Shown piece after piece: positions 1-9,234 of a DNA stretch of 64,000 bases. Positions within the stretch are counted from its first letter, which is position 1. The number at the start of each line of letters is the position of its first letter. The DNA is taken from positions 27,720 through 91,719 of the forward strand of contig JBEBSR010000004.1 of the NCBI GenBank assembly GCA_040394195.1. The letters run 5' to 3'. The translations under genes and the position numbers were made by a program. Source of the DNA: Wohlfahrtiimonas larvae_A. Its GTDB lineage: Bacteria > Pseudomonadota > Gammaproteobacteria > Cardiobacteriales > Wohlfahrtiimonadaceae. The notes below the pieces were generated by a model. That model was given only the letters and a program-made list of their open reading frames with translations, did no database searches and was not told the origin of the DNA.

Positions 1-84
1 GCCAGCTTGTAGCGTTTTCTCTAATACAGAGTAAAGCTGCTTGTTTAAAGCATTGTCATTATTGTTATTATTAAAGTCACTCAT
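1..84 (-). CDS. Unidentified protein, N-terminal fragment cut by window edge
   Basis: An open frame starts with ATG at 84 and runs in frame off the left edge (28 codons). The ribosome binding site AAGGA lies about 11 bases upstream. The N-terminus is rich in Asn and Asp (MSDFNNNNNDNALNKQ), then becomes helical-looking. It lies 32 bases downstream of ffh on the same strand, so it is probably co-transcribed with ffh. Too little is present to assign a family; it is not the rpsP start often found after ffh. Confidence 0.6.
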   Translation of the reverse strand, partial: MSDFNNNNNDNALNKQLYSVLEKTLQAG

Positions 85-116
85 TTGCAATTTATTCCTT
101 GTAGTTATGCTTGCGA

Positions 117-1472
117 TTACTTAGGCATGAACTTTTTCATACCTTGGAAAGATCTCATGACCTTGCCAATTCCACCTTTTTTCAGCTCTTTCATCATGCG
201 TTGCATTTGCTCGAACTCTTTAACTAAACGGTGAACATCTTGGATATCAACGCCAGAACCTTTTGCAATACGCATACGGCGAGGAGCTTTTAACAGCTTA
301 TAGTCTCTGCGCTCTTTCATGGTCATAGAATTAATAATGGCAATTTTCTTTTGGAAGACAGAGTCATCAGCTTTATCTTTAACTTTCTGAGAAATATCAC
401 CCATGCCAGGTAGTTTATCTAAGAATGTATTGATGCCGCCCATGTTTAACATTTGCTCCATCTGAGTTTTGAAATCATCCAAATCAAACTGTTGATTCTT
501 TTTGAATTTTTCAGTTAGCTCTGCTGCTTTATCTAGGTCCATTTTAGACTGGATGTCTTCAACTAACGATAGAACATCACCCATATCTAAGATGCGAGAA
601 GCCATGCGATCTGGATAGAAAGGATCTAATGCATCCAATTTTTCGCCCATACCGATGAACTTGATTGGTTTGCCTGTGATTTGACGAACTGATAATGCAG
701 CACCACCACGTGCATCACCATCTACTTTCGTTAATACAACACCTGTCAATGGTAATGCTTCATCGAATGCTTTTGCCGTATTTACAGCATCTTGGCCTGT
801 CATACTATCAACAACGAATAATGTTTCAACAGGTTCAACCGCAGCGTGAATGCTTTTGATTTCATCCATCAAGACATCATCAATGTGCAAACGACCTGCT
901 GTATCCACAATCAAAACATCAGCACCACTTTTCTTCGCCCAATCTTTTGCTCGGGTTACGATGTCCACAGGTTTTTCTGAAGGGTCAGATGGAATCCATT
1001 CTGCGCCAACTTTACCAGCAACAGTTTTTAACTGTTCGATTGCAGCAGGGCGATAAACGTCCGCGCTCACAACCATAACTTTCTTATTTTGTTTTTCTTT
1101 TAAGAATGCAGCCAATTTACCTGTTGTCGTTGTTTTACCCGCACCTTGTAAACCTGCCATCAAAATCACTGCTGGTGGTTGCGTACGTAAATCTAATTCA
1201 GCATTTTCAGCGCCCATGACAGCAATTAACTCTTCATGAACCACCTTAACTAAAACTTGACCTGGATTTAAGCTCGACATTACTTCACGGCCAACTGCAC
1301 GCTCTTTTACGCGTTCAATAAAGCTCTTCACAACTGGCAATGCTACGTCTGCTTCCAAAAGCGCCATTCTCACTTCACGTAAAGCATCTTTGATATTATC
1401 TTCAGTTAGTCTTGCTTGTCCGCGGAGTGATTTCATCGTTTGGCGTAAACGATCACTTAAATTTTCAAACAT
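117..1472 (-). CDS. ffh: Signal recognition particle protein Ffh
   Basis: GTPase subunit of the bacterial signal recognition particle, which binds 4.5S RNA and hydrophobic signal sequences of nascent proteins and delivers ribosomes to FtsY at the inner membrane. The 451 residues show the helical N domain (1-95) and the G domain with P-loop GLQGAGKT (107-114), DTAGR (190-194) and TKVDGDARGG (248-257). The Met-rich M domain at the C-terminus (from about 330) carries the SGVDIQDV and EQMQRMM helices that bind signal peptide and RNA. Length is normal for the family. It is divergent from ypjD, a neighbour pairing known in other gammaproteobacteria. A TATAAT box about 30 bases upstream on the minus strand (near 1501-1506) is a candidate -10. 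Confidence 0.98.
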   Translation of the reverse strand: MFENLSDRLRQTMKSLRGQARLTEDNIKDALREVRMALLEADVALPVVKSFIERVKERAVGREVMSSLNPGQVLVKVVHEELIAVMGAENAELDLRTQPPAVILMAGLQGAGKTTTTGKLAAFLKEKQNKKVMVVSADVYRPAAIEQLKTVAGKVGAEWIPSDPSEKPVDIVTRAKDWAKKSGADVLIVDTAGRLHIDDVLMDEIKSIHAAVEPVETLFVVDSMTGQDAVNTAKAFDEALPLTGVVLTKVDGDARGGAALSVRQITGKPIKFIGMGEKLDALDPFYPDRMASRILDMGDVLSLVEDIQSKMDLDKAAELTEKFKKNQQFDLDDFKTQMEQMLNMGGINTFLDKLPGMGDISQKVKDKADDSVFQKKIAIINSMTMKERRDYKLLKAPRRMRIAKGSGVDIQDVHRLVKEFEQMQRMMKELKKGGIGKVMRSFQGMKKFMPK

Positions 1473-1519
1473 AATGCCTCAGAAATGTATTAAATTAGTG
1501 TATTATAGTCTAGATAGTC

Positions 1520-1541
1520 GCCTAGTTTACTTTAATTAGGC
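1520..1541. promoter_or_regulatory. Dyad in the divergent ffh/ypjD intergenic region
   Basis: GCCTAGTT (1520-1527) and AATTAGGC (1534-1541) form an 8-base inverted repeat with one G-T pair and a 6-base spacer. It sits between the divergent ffh and ypjD starts, upstream of the ffh -10 candidate. It could be an operator or chance; nothing else supports a regulator. Confidence 0.25.
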
Positions 1542-1586
1542 ATTCCTTTAAAGTCATTCTTCAACAATGTTGATCCCAGTAAGATT

Positions 1587-2381
1587 ATGAATACTCTACT
1601 CTTCATCGTAAACATTACATGTTACCTAATAGCGATATTAGGAATTTTTTGTTTTGTTAAAGGAAAGCTTTCCAAAAACTGCATTAAAGTTGGCACTTTC
1701 TTTGCATGGACGGCTGTCATTTTGCACGCTTGGATGTTGAGCCAAGCTTTGATCAGTACAGGTGGCGTTAATCTAGGTGCATCTAATGCATTTTCGCTAA
1801 CGATTCTTGCGACTTTAATGATTATTTTGCCAAATATTCGTAGGCACCCAGATATATCAATAGTGCTATTTGCTTTAGCGATTATTTCGCTGATTGTGTC
1901 AGAAAGCTATGATTCACAATTAACATTGAATAGTGCACGCCCAATTTTAAGTTTACACATTATTTTATCCATCATCGCTTATGCCGTACTGATGGTTGTT
2001 GGTGTACAGGCAGCATTGATAGTGCTTCGCCATAGCTATTTGAAGAAGCCAACAGGTTACTTTATGAATCATTTGCCGCCATTAATGAGTATGGAAAAAT
2101 GGTTATTCCAGTTGATGGCAATTGGTGCTGTATTGTTGACACTCAGCTTGTTAACTGCACTTTCTTTTGTAGATAGTTGGTTTGATAAGCAATTTGTTCA
2201 CCGATCAATTTTATCCATTGTCTCATTGATCATCTTTGTCACATTGTTGGCATTGCATCACTTTAAAGGCTTGCGTGGGAAGCCCGCAGCTAAATATGCA
2301 TTAATCGCATTTGTTGTCCTCTTGATCGGTGTTTCAGGTTCAAGAGTAGTCCAAGAACTTTTATTTAATCGCACATCTTAA
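1587..2381 (+). CDS. ypjD: YpjD/CcsA-family inner membrane protein (cytochrome c assembly-like)
   Basis: Polytopic membrane protein of 264 residues with about eight hydrophobic segments. The conserved HIILSIIAYAVLM stretch (near 126-138) is typical of the CcsA/YpjD group. CcsA and CcmC/F homologues handle haem in cytochrome c maturation, but YpjD lacks the WxWD tryptophan-rich haem loop and its true role is unclear. It is divergent from ffh and only 3 bases upstream of tatC, so the two are likely cotranscribed. The ribosome site (AGTAAGATT) is weak. Confidence 0.85.
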   Translation: MNTLLFIVNITCYLIAILGIFCFVKGKLSKNCIKVGTFFAWTAVILHAWMLSQALISTGGVNLGASNAFSLTILATLMIILPNIRRHPDISIVLFALAIISLIVSESYDSQLTLNSARPILSLHIILSIIAYAVLMVVGVQAALIVLRHSYLKKPTGYFMNHLPPLMSMEKWLFQLMAIGAVLLTLSLLTALSFVDSWFDKQFVHRSILSIVSLIIFVTLLALHHFKGLRGKPAAKYALIAFVVLLIGVSGSRVVQELLFNRTS

Positions 2382-2384
2382 ATT

Positions 2385-3125
2385 ATGACAGATTCAAACA
2401 TCACTAAAGAAGAGAGCCCACAGCAATCTTTAATTCAACACTTAATGGAGCTTAGAAGCTGTATTCTAAGAGCATTGTTGGGTGTGGTTGTAATATTTTT
2501 TGGTCTAATTTGGTTTAGAAATGATATTTACACATTTGTTGCAATGCCATTAACTAAAGTATTGCCTGCGGGTAGTAGCTTAATTGCAACAGAAGTAACA
2601 TCGACATTTTTGGTGCCAATTAAGTTAACATTGTGGATTTCTTTCTTTATTTCAGTGCCTTGGGTAATTTATCAGATTTGGCGATTCATCGCACCAGGGT
2701 TGTACCATAAAGAACGTCGTTTGGTATTTCCAATGATTTTCTCAAGTATCATGTTGTTTTATCTAGGCATGATGTTCGTTTATTTTGCTGTAATGCCGTT
2801 AATGTTTAAGTTTTTAGTGGGGACAACTCCAGATGGTGTTGTAATGTCTACCGACATTAGTCAATATTTATCAGTAATTTTAAGATTATTTTTCATTTTT
2901 GGCATAGCATTTGAAGTGCCTGTTGTGATCATTTTATTGGTATTAATGAATGTAATTACAGTGGAAAAAATTAGTGCAAAAAGACCTTATATCATCATTG
3001 GTGCATTTGTGGTCGCAGCAGTTGTTACGCCGCCAGATGTATTATCTCAAGTAGCCTTTGCGGGCATGACGATTATTTTATTTGAAATAGGTTTGTGGAT
3101 CGCAAAACTGCTAAAACGATCATAA
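2385..3125 (+). CDS. tatC: Sec-independent translocase subunit TatC
   Basis: Core receptor of the twin-arginine translocase, which exports folded proteins carrying RR signal peptides. The 246 residues have six membrane spans. The family markers are present: LIQHLMELRSCILRAL near 16-31, the P-x-W-V-I-Y-Q-I-W-RFIAPGLYHKERR region, STDISQYLS, and FEVPVV plus TPPDVLSQ in the C-terminal half. It follows ypjD by 3 bases with no good ribosome site, so translation is probably coupled. tatA and tatB, usually just upstream, are absent here and must lie elsewhere. Confidence 0.97.
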   Translation: MTDSNITKEESPQQSLIQHLMELRSCILRALLGVVVIFFGLIWFRNDIYTFVAMPLTKVLPAGSSLIATEVTSTFLVPIKLTLWISFFISVPWVIYQIWRFIAPGLYHKERRLVFPMIFSSIMLFYLGMMFVYFAVMPLMFKFLVGTTPDGVVMSTDISQYLSVILRLFFIFGIAFEVPVVIILLVLMNVITVEKISAKRPYIIIGAFVVAAVVTPPDVLSQVAFAGMTIILFEIGLWIAKLLKRS

Positions 3126-3179
3126 GAAACAGTTGAGTTATACAGAAATAATAATATTAAGAAAGAACGGAGAAAAAGT

Positions 3180-3809
3180 ATGATTGCAAACATCGCAGGA
3201 TTTTTAGGAATGTCCACAACAGCAGTAATTGTTTGGGTAGTAGTGATTGTAATTGTGATTGCCTTGATCATGATGACAATTTCTGTGTATAACGGCTTAG
3301 TGTTAAAACGCAATAATTACCAAAATTCATTTGCACAAATTGATACAGCATTGATGCGCCGTTTTGATTTAATTCCTAATTTAGTGGAAGTTGCTAAAAA
3401 ATATATGGATCATGAGCGTGAGACGTTGGAAGCAGTGATTTCAGCACGTAATCAAGCAAAAGGTAATCTAGATGCGGCTAAGCAAGATTTAGGCAATGCA
3501 GCGCTGATGAATGCAGCTTCAAAAAGTGAAGGTGTATTGAATAGTGCATTGGGCCGTTTGATGGCAGTTGTGGAATCATATCCTGATTTAAAAGCCAATG
3601 AACAGATGCAATCATTGCACAATGAACTAGCGACAACTGAGAACTTAATTGCTGCACATCGTCAAACTTACAATATTGATGCAACGGAGTATAATAACTA
3701 TCTGCAGGTTTTTCCGAATAATATGGTCGGAGGAATATTTAGTTTTAAACCAGGTGCATTGTATGAAATTGATGAAGTACAACGTGAAGCACCTAAGGTT
3801 AAATTTTAA
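3180..3809 (+). CDS. lemA: LemA family membrane-anchored protein
   Basis: 209-residue protein with one N-terminal membrane anchor (about 14-36) and a long helical periplasmic or cytoplasmic domain. The family pattern is clear: YNGLVLKRNNYQNSFAQID, then RRFDLIPNLVEVAKKYMDHE and ISARNQA. LemA proteins are widespread and their function is poorly defined. The ribosome site AACGGAG lies 6 bases before the ATG. The usual partners of lemA (HtpX or TPM-domain genes) are not next to it; gltX follows 15 bases downstream. Confidence 0.93.
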   Translation: MIANIAGFLGMSTTAVIVWVVVIVIVIALIMMTISVYNGLVLKRNNYQNSFAQIDTALMRRFDLIPNLVEVAKKYMDHERETLEAVISARNQAKGNLDAAKQDLGNAALMNAASKSEGVLNSALGRLMAVVESYPDLKANEQMQSLHNELATTENLIAAHRQTYNIDATEYNNYLQVFPNNMVGGIFSFKPGALYEIDEVQREAPKVKF

Positions 3810-3824
3810 TTATTTGAGATAAAG

Positions 3825-5240
3825 ATGAGTATGAAAGTTAGAACGCGATTTGCCCCTTCTCCTACAGGGTTTCTGCACATTGGTGGTGCAAGAACGGCCC
3901 TTTATTCTTGTTTATATGCATTGCACAATAAAGGCGAGACAGTATTAAGAATTGAAGATACGGATTTAGAGCGTTCTACTCCAGAAGCTGTCGAAGCCAT
4001 CATTGATGGTTTGGATTGGTTAGGTTTGAACTTCAATGAAGGTCCTTTCTACCAAACGAAACGTTTTGATCGCTACAAAGAAGTGATTGCTGAAATGTTA
4101 GAAGTGGGCACAGCTTATTATTGCTATTGCACGCAAGAAGAATTGCAAAAAATGCGTGATTTGGCAGAAGCTAATAAAGAAAAACCTCGTTATAACGGTA
4201 TGTGGCGTCCAGAAGAAGGTAAAGTATTGCCTGTGATTCCTGAAGGTATTCAGCCTGTTGTGCGTTTCCGTAATCCTGAAACTGGTGTTACTAGTTTTGA
4301 TGATTTGGTGCACGGCACAATCACATTCCAAAATACAGAATTGGATGATTTAATCATTGCTCGTCCAGATGGCACGCCAACTTACAACTTCTGCGTTGTG
4401 ATTGATGATATGGATATGGGTATTACACACGTTGTGCGTGGTGATGATCACATCAACAATACACCAAGACAAATTAATATCTTGAAAGCATTGAATGCAC
4501 CAGTGCCAGCTTATGCACACGTTGCGATGATTTTGGGTGATGACGGTCAGAAATTATCCAAGCGCCATGGCGCTGTGAGTGTGACTCAATATCGTGATGA
4601 AGGTTATTTGCCTGAAGCGGTATTGAACTATTTAATTCGTTTAGGTTGGTCACATGGCGACCAAGAGATTTTCTCTTGGGCTGAAATGATTGAACTGTTC
4701 GACTTGAAAGATGTGAACAAAGCAGCAAGTGCATTCAATACAAGTAAGTTATTGTGGTTGAACCAACATTACATGGTTCAAAAAGATCCTGCTGAATTGG
4801 CAGTATTATTAGTGCCATATATGCAAGCGATTGGCATCGAAGTAACGGATATGGCTTATTTAGAAGCAGCTGCAAAAGCACATGTTGCACGTTGCCAAAC
4901 AATGGTTGAATTGGCAGTGATGATTCAATATCTCTATGTTGAAGAGTTAACATATGATGAAGAATCTGTTGAGCATCATTTAACAGCTGTATCAAAACCA
5001 ACTTTGGTTGCATTGCGTGACGTATTTGCAGGTTTAGATGATTGGTCATCAGCACCATTGAAAACTGCAATGAAAGATCTCACAAAAACATTGAATATTA
5101 AAATGGGTGAAATTGGCATGCCACTTCGTACAGCGATTGTTGGTAGAGCGGCTTCCCCTAACTTGGATGAAACTTTAATCCTCGTTGGTAAAGATAGAAC
5201 GCTTGCTCGTTTAGAGAAAGCAATTGAAAAAATTGGTTAA
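3825..5240 (+). CDS. gltX: Glutamyl-tRNA synthetase
   Basis: Class I aminoacyl-tRNA synthetase charging tRNA-Glu. The HIGH-type motif is HIGG (18-21) after FAPSPTGFL, and the KMSKS-type motif is KLSKR (243-247). Length 471 matches the family. The insertion that carries zinc in E. coli GluRS keeps two cysteines (C100, C102) but the second half of the site reads YNGMW (about 123-127) without Cys or His, so zinc is probably not bound. A second in-frame ATG two codons in (3831) is an equally possible start. A strong terminator follows, ending the ypjD-tatC-lemA-gltX run. Confidence 0.98.
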   Translation: MSMKVRTRFAPSPTGFLHIGGARTALYSCLYALHNKGETVLRIEDTDLERSTPEAVEAIIDGLDWLGLNFNEGPFYQTKRFDRYKEVIAEMLEVGTAYYCYCTQEELQKMRDLAEANKEKPRYNGMWRPEEGKVLPVIPEGIQPVVRFRNPETGVTSFDDLVHGTITFQNTELDDLIIARPDGTPTYNFCVVIDDMDMGITHVVRGDDHINNTPRQINILKALNAPVPAYAHVAMILGDDGQKLSKRHGAVSVTQYRDEGYLPEAVLNYLIRLGWSHGDQEIFSWAEMIELFDLKDVNKAASAFNTSKLLWLNQHYMVQKDPAELAVLLVPYMQAIGIEVTDMAYLEAAAKAHVARCQTMVELAVMIQYLYVEELTYDEESVEHHLTAVSKPTLVALRDVFAGLDDWSSAPLKTAMKDLTKTLNIKMGEIGMPLRTAIVGRAASPNLDETLILVGKDRTLARLEKAIEKIG

Positions 5241-5259
5241 AACTTTGACCGAATCAACT

Positions 5260-5297
5260 AAAAAACTATAATCTTAAAGGATTATAGTTTTTTCTTT
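5260..5297 (+). terminator. Intrinsic terminator after gltX
   Basis: A perfect 14-base stem (5260-5273 pairing with 5280-5293) with a 6-base loop, whose 3' arm ends in six T and is followed by CTTTT. It lies 19 bases after the gltX stop and 15 bases before glyS, so glyS must have its own promoter or depend on readthrough. Confidence 0.9.
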
Positions 5298-5312
5298 TAT
5301 GGACGAAATTGA

Positions 5313-7385
5313 ATGAGCACAGCAGACTTATTAATTGAAATTGGAACAGAAGAGCTTCCACCAAAATTCTTGAATACATTGTCGAATGATTTCAAAGGAT
5401 TAATCGAAGCAGAATTGAAACAGGCAAAATTAGCATTTGAGGATTGTGAAGTATTTGCTTCTCCTCGCCGTTTTGGTTTATTGATTAAGAATTTAGTGGG
5501 TCAGCAAGCAGATTATGTGAATGAAAAGCGTGGTCCAGCGGTTGTTGCAGGTTTCAAAGATGGCGAACCAACTAAAGCATTATTAGGCTTTGCTCGTGGT
5601 TGTGGCGTTGAAGTGGATCAATTGATCAAAGTTGCAACAGATAAAGGCGAATGGTTTGCTTTTGAAGAGAAAATCGTTGGTCAAAAAACAGCAGATTTAG
5701 TGCCTGCAATGTTAGTAAATGCATTGAATAAATTGCCAATTGCTAAAAGAATGCGTTGGGAATCTCATGAATTTGAATTCGTTCGCCCAGTTCGTTGGAT
5801 CGTATTATTATATGGCAATGAAGTAATTGATACTGAAATCATGGGAGTGAAATCTGATCGTGTCACTCGTGGGCATCGTTTCCATACGGAAGGTACTTTG
5901 ACGGTTACAGCGCCAACTCAATATGAAGCTTTATTGGAAACGGAAGGTAAAGTTGTACCAAACTTTGCAAAACGCCAAGCGAGTATTGTGGAGCAAGTGA
6001 ATAAGGCAACAGCACAATACGGTAAAGCAATCATGGAACCTTCATTGTTAGATGAAGTGACAGCATTGGTTGAGTTGCCAGTTGTGCTAGTAGGGCAGTT
6101 TGAAGAGCATTTCTTGGATGTGCCACAAGAAGCATTGATTTCTACAATGCAAGATAACCAAAAATATTTCCCAATTGTAGATAACGATGGCAACTTAACG
6201 CGTTATTTTTGCTTTGTGAGCAATATTGAAAGTGAAAATCCACAAGAAGTGATTAGTGGTAATGAGCGCGTAATTCGCCCTCGTTTCAGTGATGCGGATT
6301 TCTTCTGGAATTCAGATAAAAAAATTCCTTTGGCAGATTACTTGCCACGTTTAGCAACAACAATCTTCCAAACTCAATTAGGCTCTCAAAAAGATAAGCT
6401 TGATCGCGTAGGCGCATTGAGCACTGTGATCGCAAAATCGATTGGTGCAGATGTTGATGTAGTTGCAAAGTCTGCTGAATTATATAAATCAGATTTGTTG
6501 AGCAACATGGTGCAAGAATTTCCAGAGCTACAAGGCATTATGGGACGTTACTATGCGCTTGAACAAGGTTTAGATGCACGCATTGCACATTCTTTGGAGC
6601 AAGTTTATTGGCCAAAATTTGCAGGTGATCGTTTGCCTGAAACTAAAGAAGCTCAAGCATTAGCAATTGCTGAACGTTTAGATACAATCGTAGGTATTTT
6701 CTCTATTGGCCAAATTCCAACAGGTTCACGTGATCCATACAGCTTGCGCCGTGCAGCGCTAGGTGTTTTGCGTATTTCAGTTGAGCAAAATGTTGATTTA
6801 GATTTGAAAGATTTAATCAATGTTGCTTACTTGAACTTGCCAGCCGAGTTACAAAAACCAGAAGTTGAAGCTAAGGTATTAAATTATATTTTAGAAAGAA
6901 TGAAGGCTTATACTGCTGAATTAGGCATTGCACATGATACATTCGAATCAATTTCTGCATTGGAATTGAATAATCCATTGGATATTTTGCGCCGTTTGAA
7001 TGCAATCACTGAGTTCAGAAAAACTGAAGCAGCGCATAGTTTGATTCAATCCAACAAGCGTATTTCTAATATTTTAGAGAAAAACTTGAAGGATCAAACA
7101 GCAATGGCTGTGAATGCTGAATTGTTGAATGAAGATGCTGAAAAAGTATTGTTCAAGGCGATTACAGATGTTGCACCAGCGTTAGAAAAATCAACAGCTG
7201 AGCATAACTATGTGGAAACATTGTCGCATTTATCAACATTGGCTGGCCCATTGGATCAGTTCTTTACAGATACAATGGTGATGTGTGAAGATTTAGCTGT
7301 ACGTGAAAATCGCTTACATTTGTTGAACCGCATTCGTCAATACTTCAAAGCAATGGCTGATTTGTCCTTGTTGCAAGATATCTAA
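5313..7385 (+). CDS. glyS: Glycyl-tRNA synthetase beta subunit
   Basis: Beta subunit of the tetrameric bacterial GlyRS; it recognises tRNA-Gly while the alpha subunit (GlyQ) holds the aminoacylation site. The 690 residues match the usual size. The family start EIGTEELPP (9-17) and SPRRFGLLI follow, and the C-terminal DALR-like anticodon domain is intact. In Pseudomonas-type order glyQ directly precedes glyS, with gmhB and an acyltransferase after it. Here glyQ is missing and a terminator precedes the gene. The stop is followed by gmhB after 1 base. Confidence 0.97.
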   Translation: MSTADLLIEIGTEELPPKFLNTLSNDFKGLIEAELKQAKLAFEDCEVFASPRRFGLLIKNLVGQQADYVNEKRGPAVVAGFKDGEPTKALLGFARGCGVEVDQLIKVATDKGEWFAFEEKIVGQKTADLVPAMLVNALNKLPIAKRMRWESHEFEFVRPVRWIVLLYGNEVIDTEIMGVKSDRVTRGHRFHTEGTLTVTAPTQYEALLETEGKVVPNFAKRQASIVEQVNKATAQYGKAIMEPSLLDEVTALVELPVVLVGQFEEHFLDVPQEALISTMQDNQKYFPIVDNDGNLTRYFCFVSNIESENPQEVISGNERVIRPRFSDADFFWNSDKKIPLADYLPRLATTIFQTQLGSQKDKLDRVGALSTVIAKSIGADVDVVAKSAELYKSDLLSNMVQEFPELQGIMGRYYALEQGLDARIAHSLEQVYWPKFAGDRLPETKEAQALAIAERLDTIVGIFSIGQIPTGSRDPYSLRRAALGVLRISVEQNVDLDLKDLINVAYLNLPAELQKPEVEAKVLNYILERMKAYTAELGIAHDTFESISALELNNPLDILRRLNAITEFRKTEAAHSLIQSNKRISNILEKNLKDQTAMAVNAELLNEDAEKVLFKAITDVAPALEKSTAEHNYVETLSHLSTLAGPLDQFFTDTMVMCEDLAVRENRLHLLNRIRQYFKAMADLSLLQDI

Positions 7386-7386
7386 T

Positions 7387-7938
7387 ATGTTGCCAAAGCT
7401 CATCATTCTCGATCGAGATGGGGTTATTAATTACGATAGCCCCGATTATATTAAATCACCTGAAGAATGGATTCCGATTGAATCGAGCATTCAGGCGATT
7501 CGATTGCTGAATGAACATAGAATCTTGGTTGGCGTTGCTAGCAATCAACGTGGCATTGGTCGTGGTTTGTATGATGAAGCAACGCTCGCTTTGATCACTG
7601 AAAAAATGCATCAAGCTTGTGCTGATGTCGGTGCAAAAATTGATGCTTGGCGATATTGCCCCGCATTGGAACGCACGCACCCAGATCATAAGCCTAATCC
7701 TGGTATGTTGTTATCTATTATGGGCCAATTCAATATTTCACCACAGAATGATTCAGTATATTTTGTGGGTGATAAGTTGAGTGATGTGGAAGCTGCAATC
7801 AATGCACAATGTTTGCCAATTATGGTGGAAACGGGTTATGGCAAAGAGAGTAGTGCAGAAGCAATCGCGCAATATCTAGATTTACCCATTTATTCAAATT
7901 TACTTGCGTTTGTTGAAGCGCTATTAAAGGACAATTAA
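7387..7938 (+). CDS. gmhB: D-glycero-beta-D-manno-heptose-1,7-bisphosphate 7-phosphatase
   Basis: HAD-superfamily phosphatase making heptose-1-phosphate for LPS inner core. DRDGV carries the nucleophile D9 and acid/base D11; the later motifs SNQRGIGRG, KPNPGM and GDKLSDVEAA fit HAD motifs II-IV. Length 183 is typical. The zinc loop of GmhB normally has C-x-H and C-x-C; here it reads CPALERTHPDHKPNPGM, with one Cys, so the metal site is degenerate. It starts 1 base after glyS and ends 1 base before plsC. Confidence 0.9.
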   Translation: MLPKLIILDRDGVINYDSPDYIKSPEEWIPIESSIQAIRLLNEHRILVGVASNQRGIGRGLYDEATLALITEKMHQACADVGAKIDAWRYCPALERTHPDHKPNPGMLLSIMGQFNISPQNDSVYFVGDKLSDVEAAINAQCLPIMVETGYGKESSAEAIAQYLDLPIYSNLLAFVEALLKDN

Positions 7939-7939
7939 C

Positions 7940-8665
7940 ATGATTCAATGGATTCGTTCGTTAATCTTTTTTATCTTATTAATGGTAATTGCCGTTATTT
8001 TTATCCCATTTATGATTATCTATTCATATTGCGTATCAGAGCGTCGTTATTATCCCATTGTCAGATTGTGGTGCGCTTTATCACTATTTTTGTTGCGGAT
8101 TACAACAGGTGTTAAGTATCGTATTAATGGTTTGGAAAATATTAGTTTAATTAAAGAACGCCCTGCGGTAATTATTTCTAACCATCAATCAACTTTTGAA
8201 ACATTCCTGTTTCCTGTAATTTTCCCAACATATTGTTTTGTCTTAAAAAAAGAATTGTTGAGAATCCCACTATTTGGACAAGGTTTGGCTAGATTGCACC
8301 CAATTGCGATTGATCGTTCAGAGGGAAGAGAAGCATTAAAGATGATGATTGCGAAGGCAAAAGCGCGATTAGAAGAAAAAATCTCTGTGATTATCTTTCC
8401 TGAAGGCACTCGAGTGGCTCCTGGTGAATCTTTACCTTATAAAAATGGTGCATTTTTGGTAGCTTCTAAATTAAAAGCCCCAGTATTACCAATCAGTGTG
8501 AATTCTGGTTTAGCATGGCCAAGAGGGCAGCTTTTAAAGAATAAAGGTACAATTGATATTACGATTGGTAGCTTTATTGAGAGCGAAGATAAAAGTGTAC
8601 AAGAGTTGAATGATGCAACGTATGCGTGGATTAAGGCAAATGAAAAAACGACATTGGCACCTTAA
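7940..8665 (+). CDS. plsC: 1-acyl-sn-glycerol-3-phosphate acyltransferase family protein
   Basis: Membrane acyltransferase that adds the second acyl chain to lysophosphatidate. It has an N-terminal hydrophobic segment (8-30). The catalytic box is NHQSTFE, an H-x4-E form of H-x4-D that I recall for the Pseudomonas homologue beside gmhB. FPEGTRVAPGE is the glycerol-3-phosphate-binding motif, and LKKELLRIPLFGQG is the middle block. Length 241 is normal. The stop TAA overlaps the ATG of rsmD by one base, showing tight coupling. Confidence 0.92.
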   Translation: MIQWIRSLIFFILLMVIAVIFIPFMIIYSYCVSERRYYPIVRLWCALSLFLLRITTGVKYRINGLENISLIKERPAVIISNHQSTFETFLFPVIFPTYCFVLKKELLRIPLFGQGLARLHPIAIDRSEGREALKMMIAKAKARLEEKISVIIFPEGTRVAPGESLPYKNGAFLVASKLKAPVLPISVNSGLAWPRGQLLKNKGTIDITIGSFIESEDKSVQELNDATYAWIKANEKTTLAP

Positions 8666-9234
8666 TGATGAAGCATAAAAATACAATTAGGATCATTTCT
8701 GGTGACTATCGTACGCGTTTATTAGAAGTTGTGGATCGAGATGGGTTGCGCCCAACAGGTAATCGCATGCGTGAAACTTTATTTAATTGGTTGCAACCAT
8801 TTTTATATGGTTCTCATTGTTTGGATCTGTTTGCAGGTAGTGGTGCATTGGGGTTGGAAGCATTATCTCGTGGTGCTAAATCTACTATTTTTGTTGAAAA
8901 AGATCGCGCTGCCTTTCAAGTCTTGCGAACAAATGTTGAGAGTATCTGTAAAGAGAAAGACCGTTTTCAATTAATGAACAATGATGCGATTCAGTTTTTG
9001 GCAAAGAATACAGAAGAGTTTTCTTTAATCTTTTTAGATCCGCCATTTGGTGTGCCTGAATTATTAACTCAATCTATTGATTTGATTAATTCTATACCTA
9101 TTTATCAGAATGTTAAATACTTAGTAATTGAGCGTTCTATTCAAATGCCAGCCATTCAATTGGATGGCTATGTGATTCATCGAGAGTTGAAAACGAAAGA
9201 ATCAAACTTGTCTTTATTTGTTAGAGTGCCTTAA
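8665..9234 (+). CDS. rsmD: 16S rRNA (guanine(966)-N2)-methyltransferase RsmD
   Basis: SAM-dependent enzyme methylating G966 of 16S rRNA. Motif I is DLFAGSGALG (54-63), motif IV is DPPF (125-128), and the N-terminal RIISGDYRTRLL and RPTGNRMRETLFNWL blocks are diagnostic. Length 189 is normal. A second ATG lies directly after the first. Its 3' end overlaps the convergent bioY by 21 bases, leaving no room for a terminator. Confidence 0.95.
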   Translation: MMKHKNTIRIISGDYRTRLLEVVDRDGLRPTGNRMRETLFNWLQPFLYGSHCLDLFAGSGALGLEALSRGAKSTIFVEKDRAAFQVLRTNVESICKEKDRFQLMNNDAIQFLAKNTEEFSLIFLDPPFGVPELLTQSIDLINSIPIYQNVKYLVIERSIQMPAIQLDGYVIHRELKTKESNLSLFVRVP

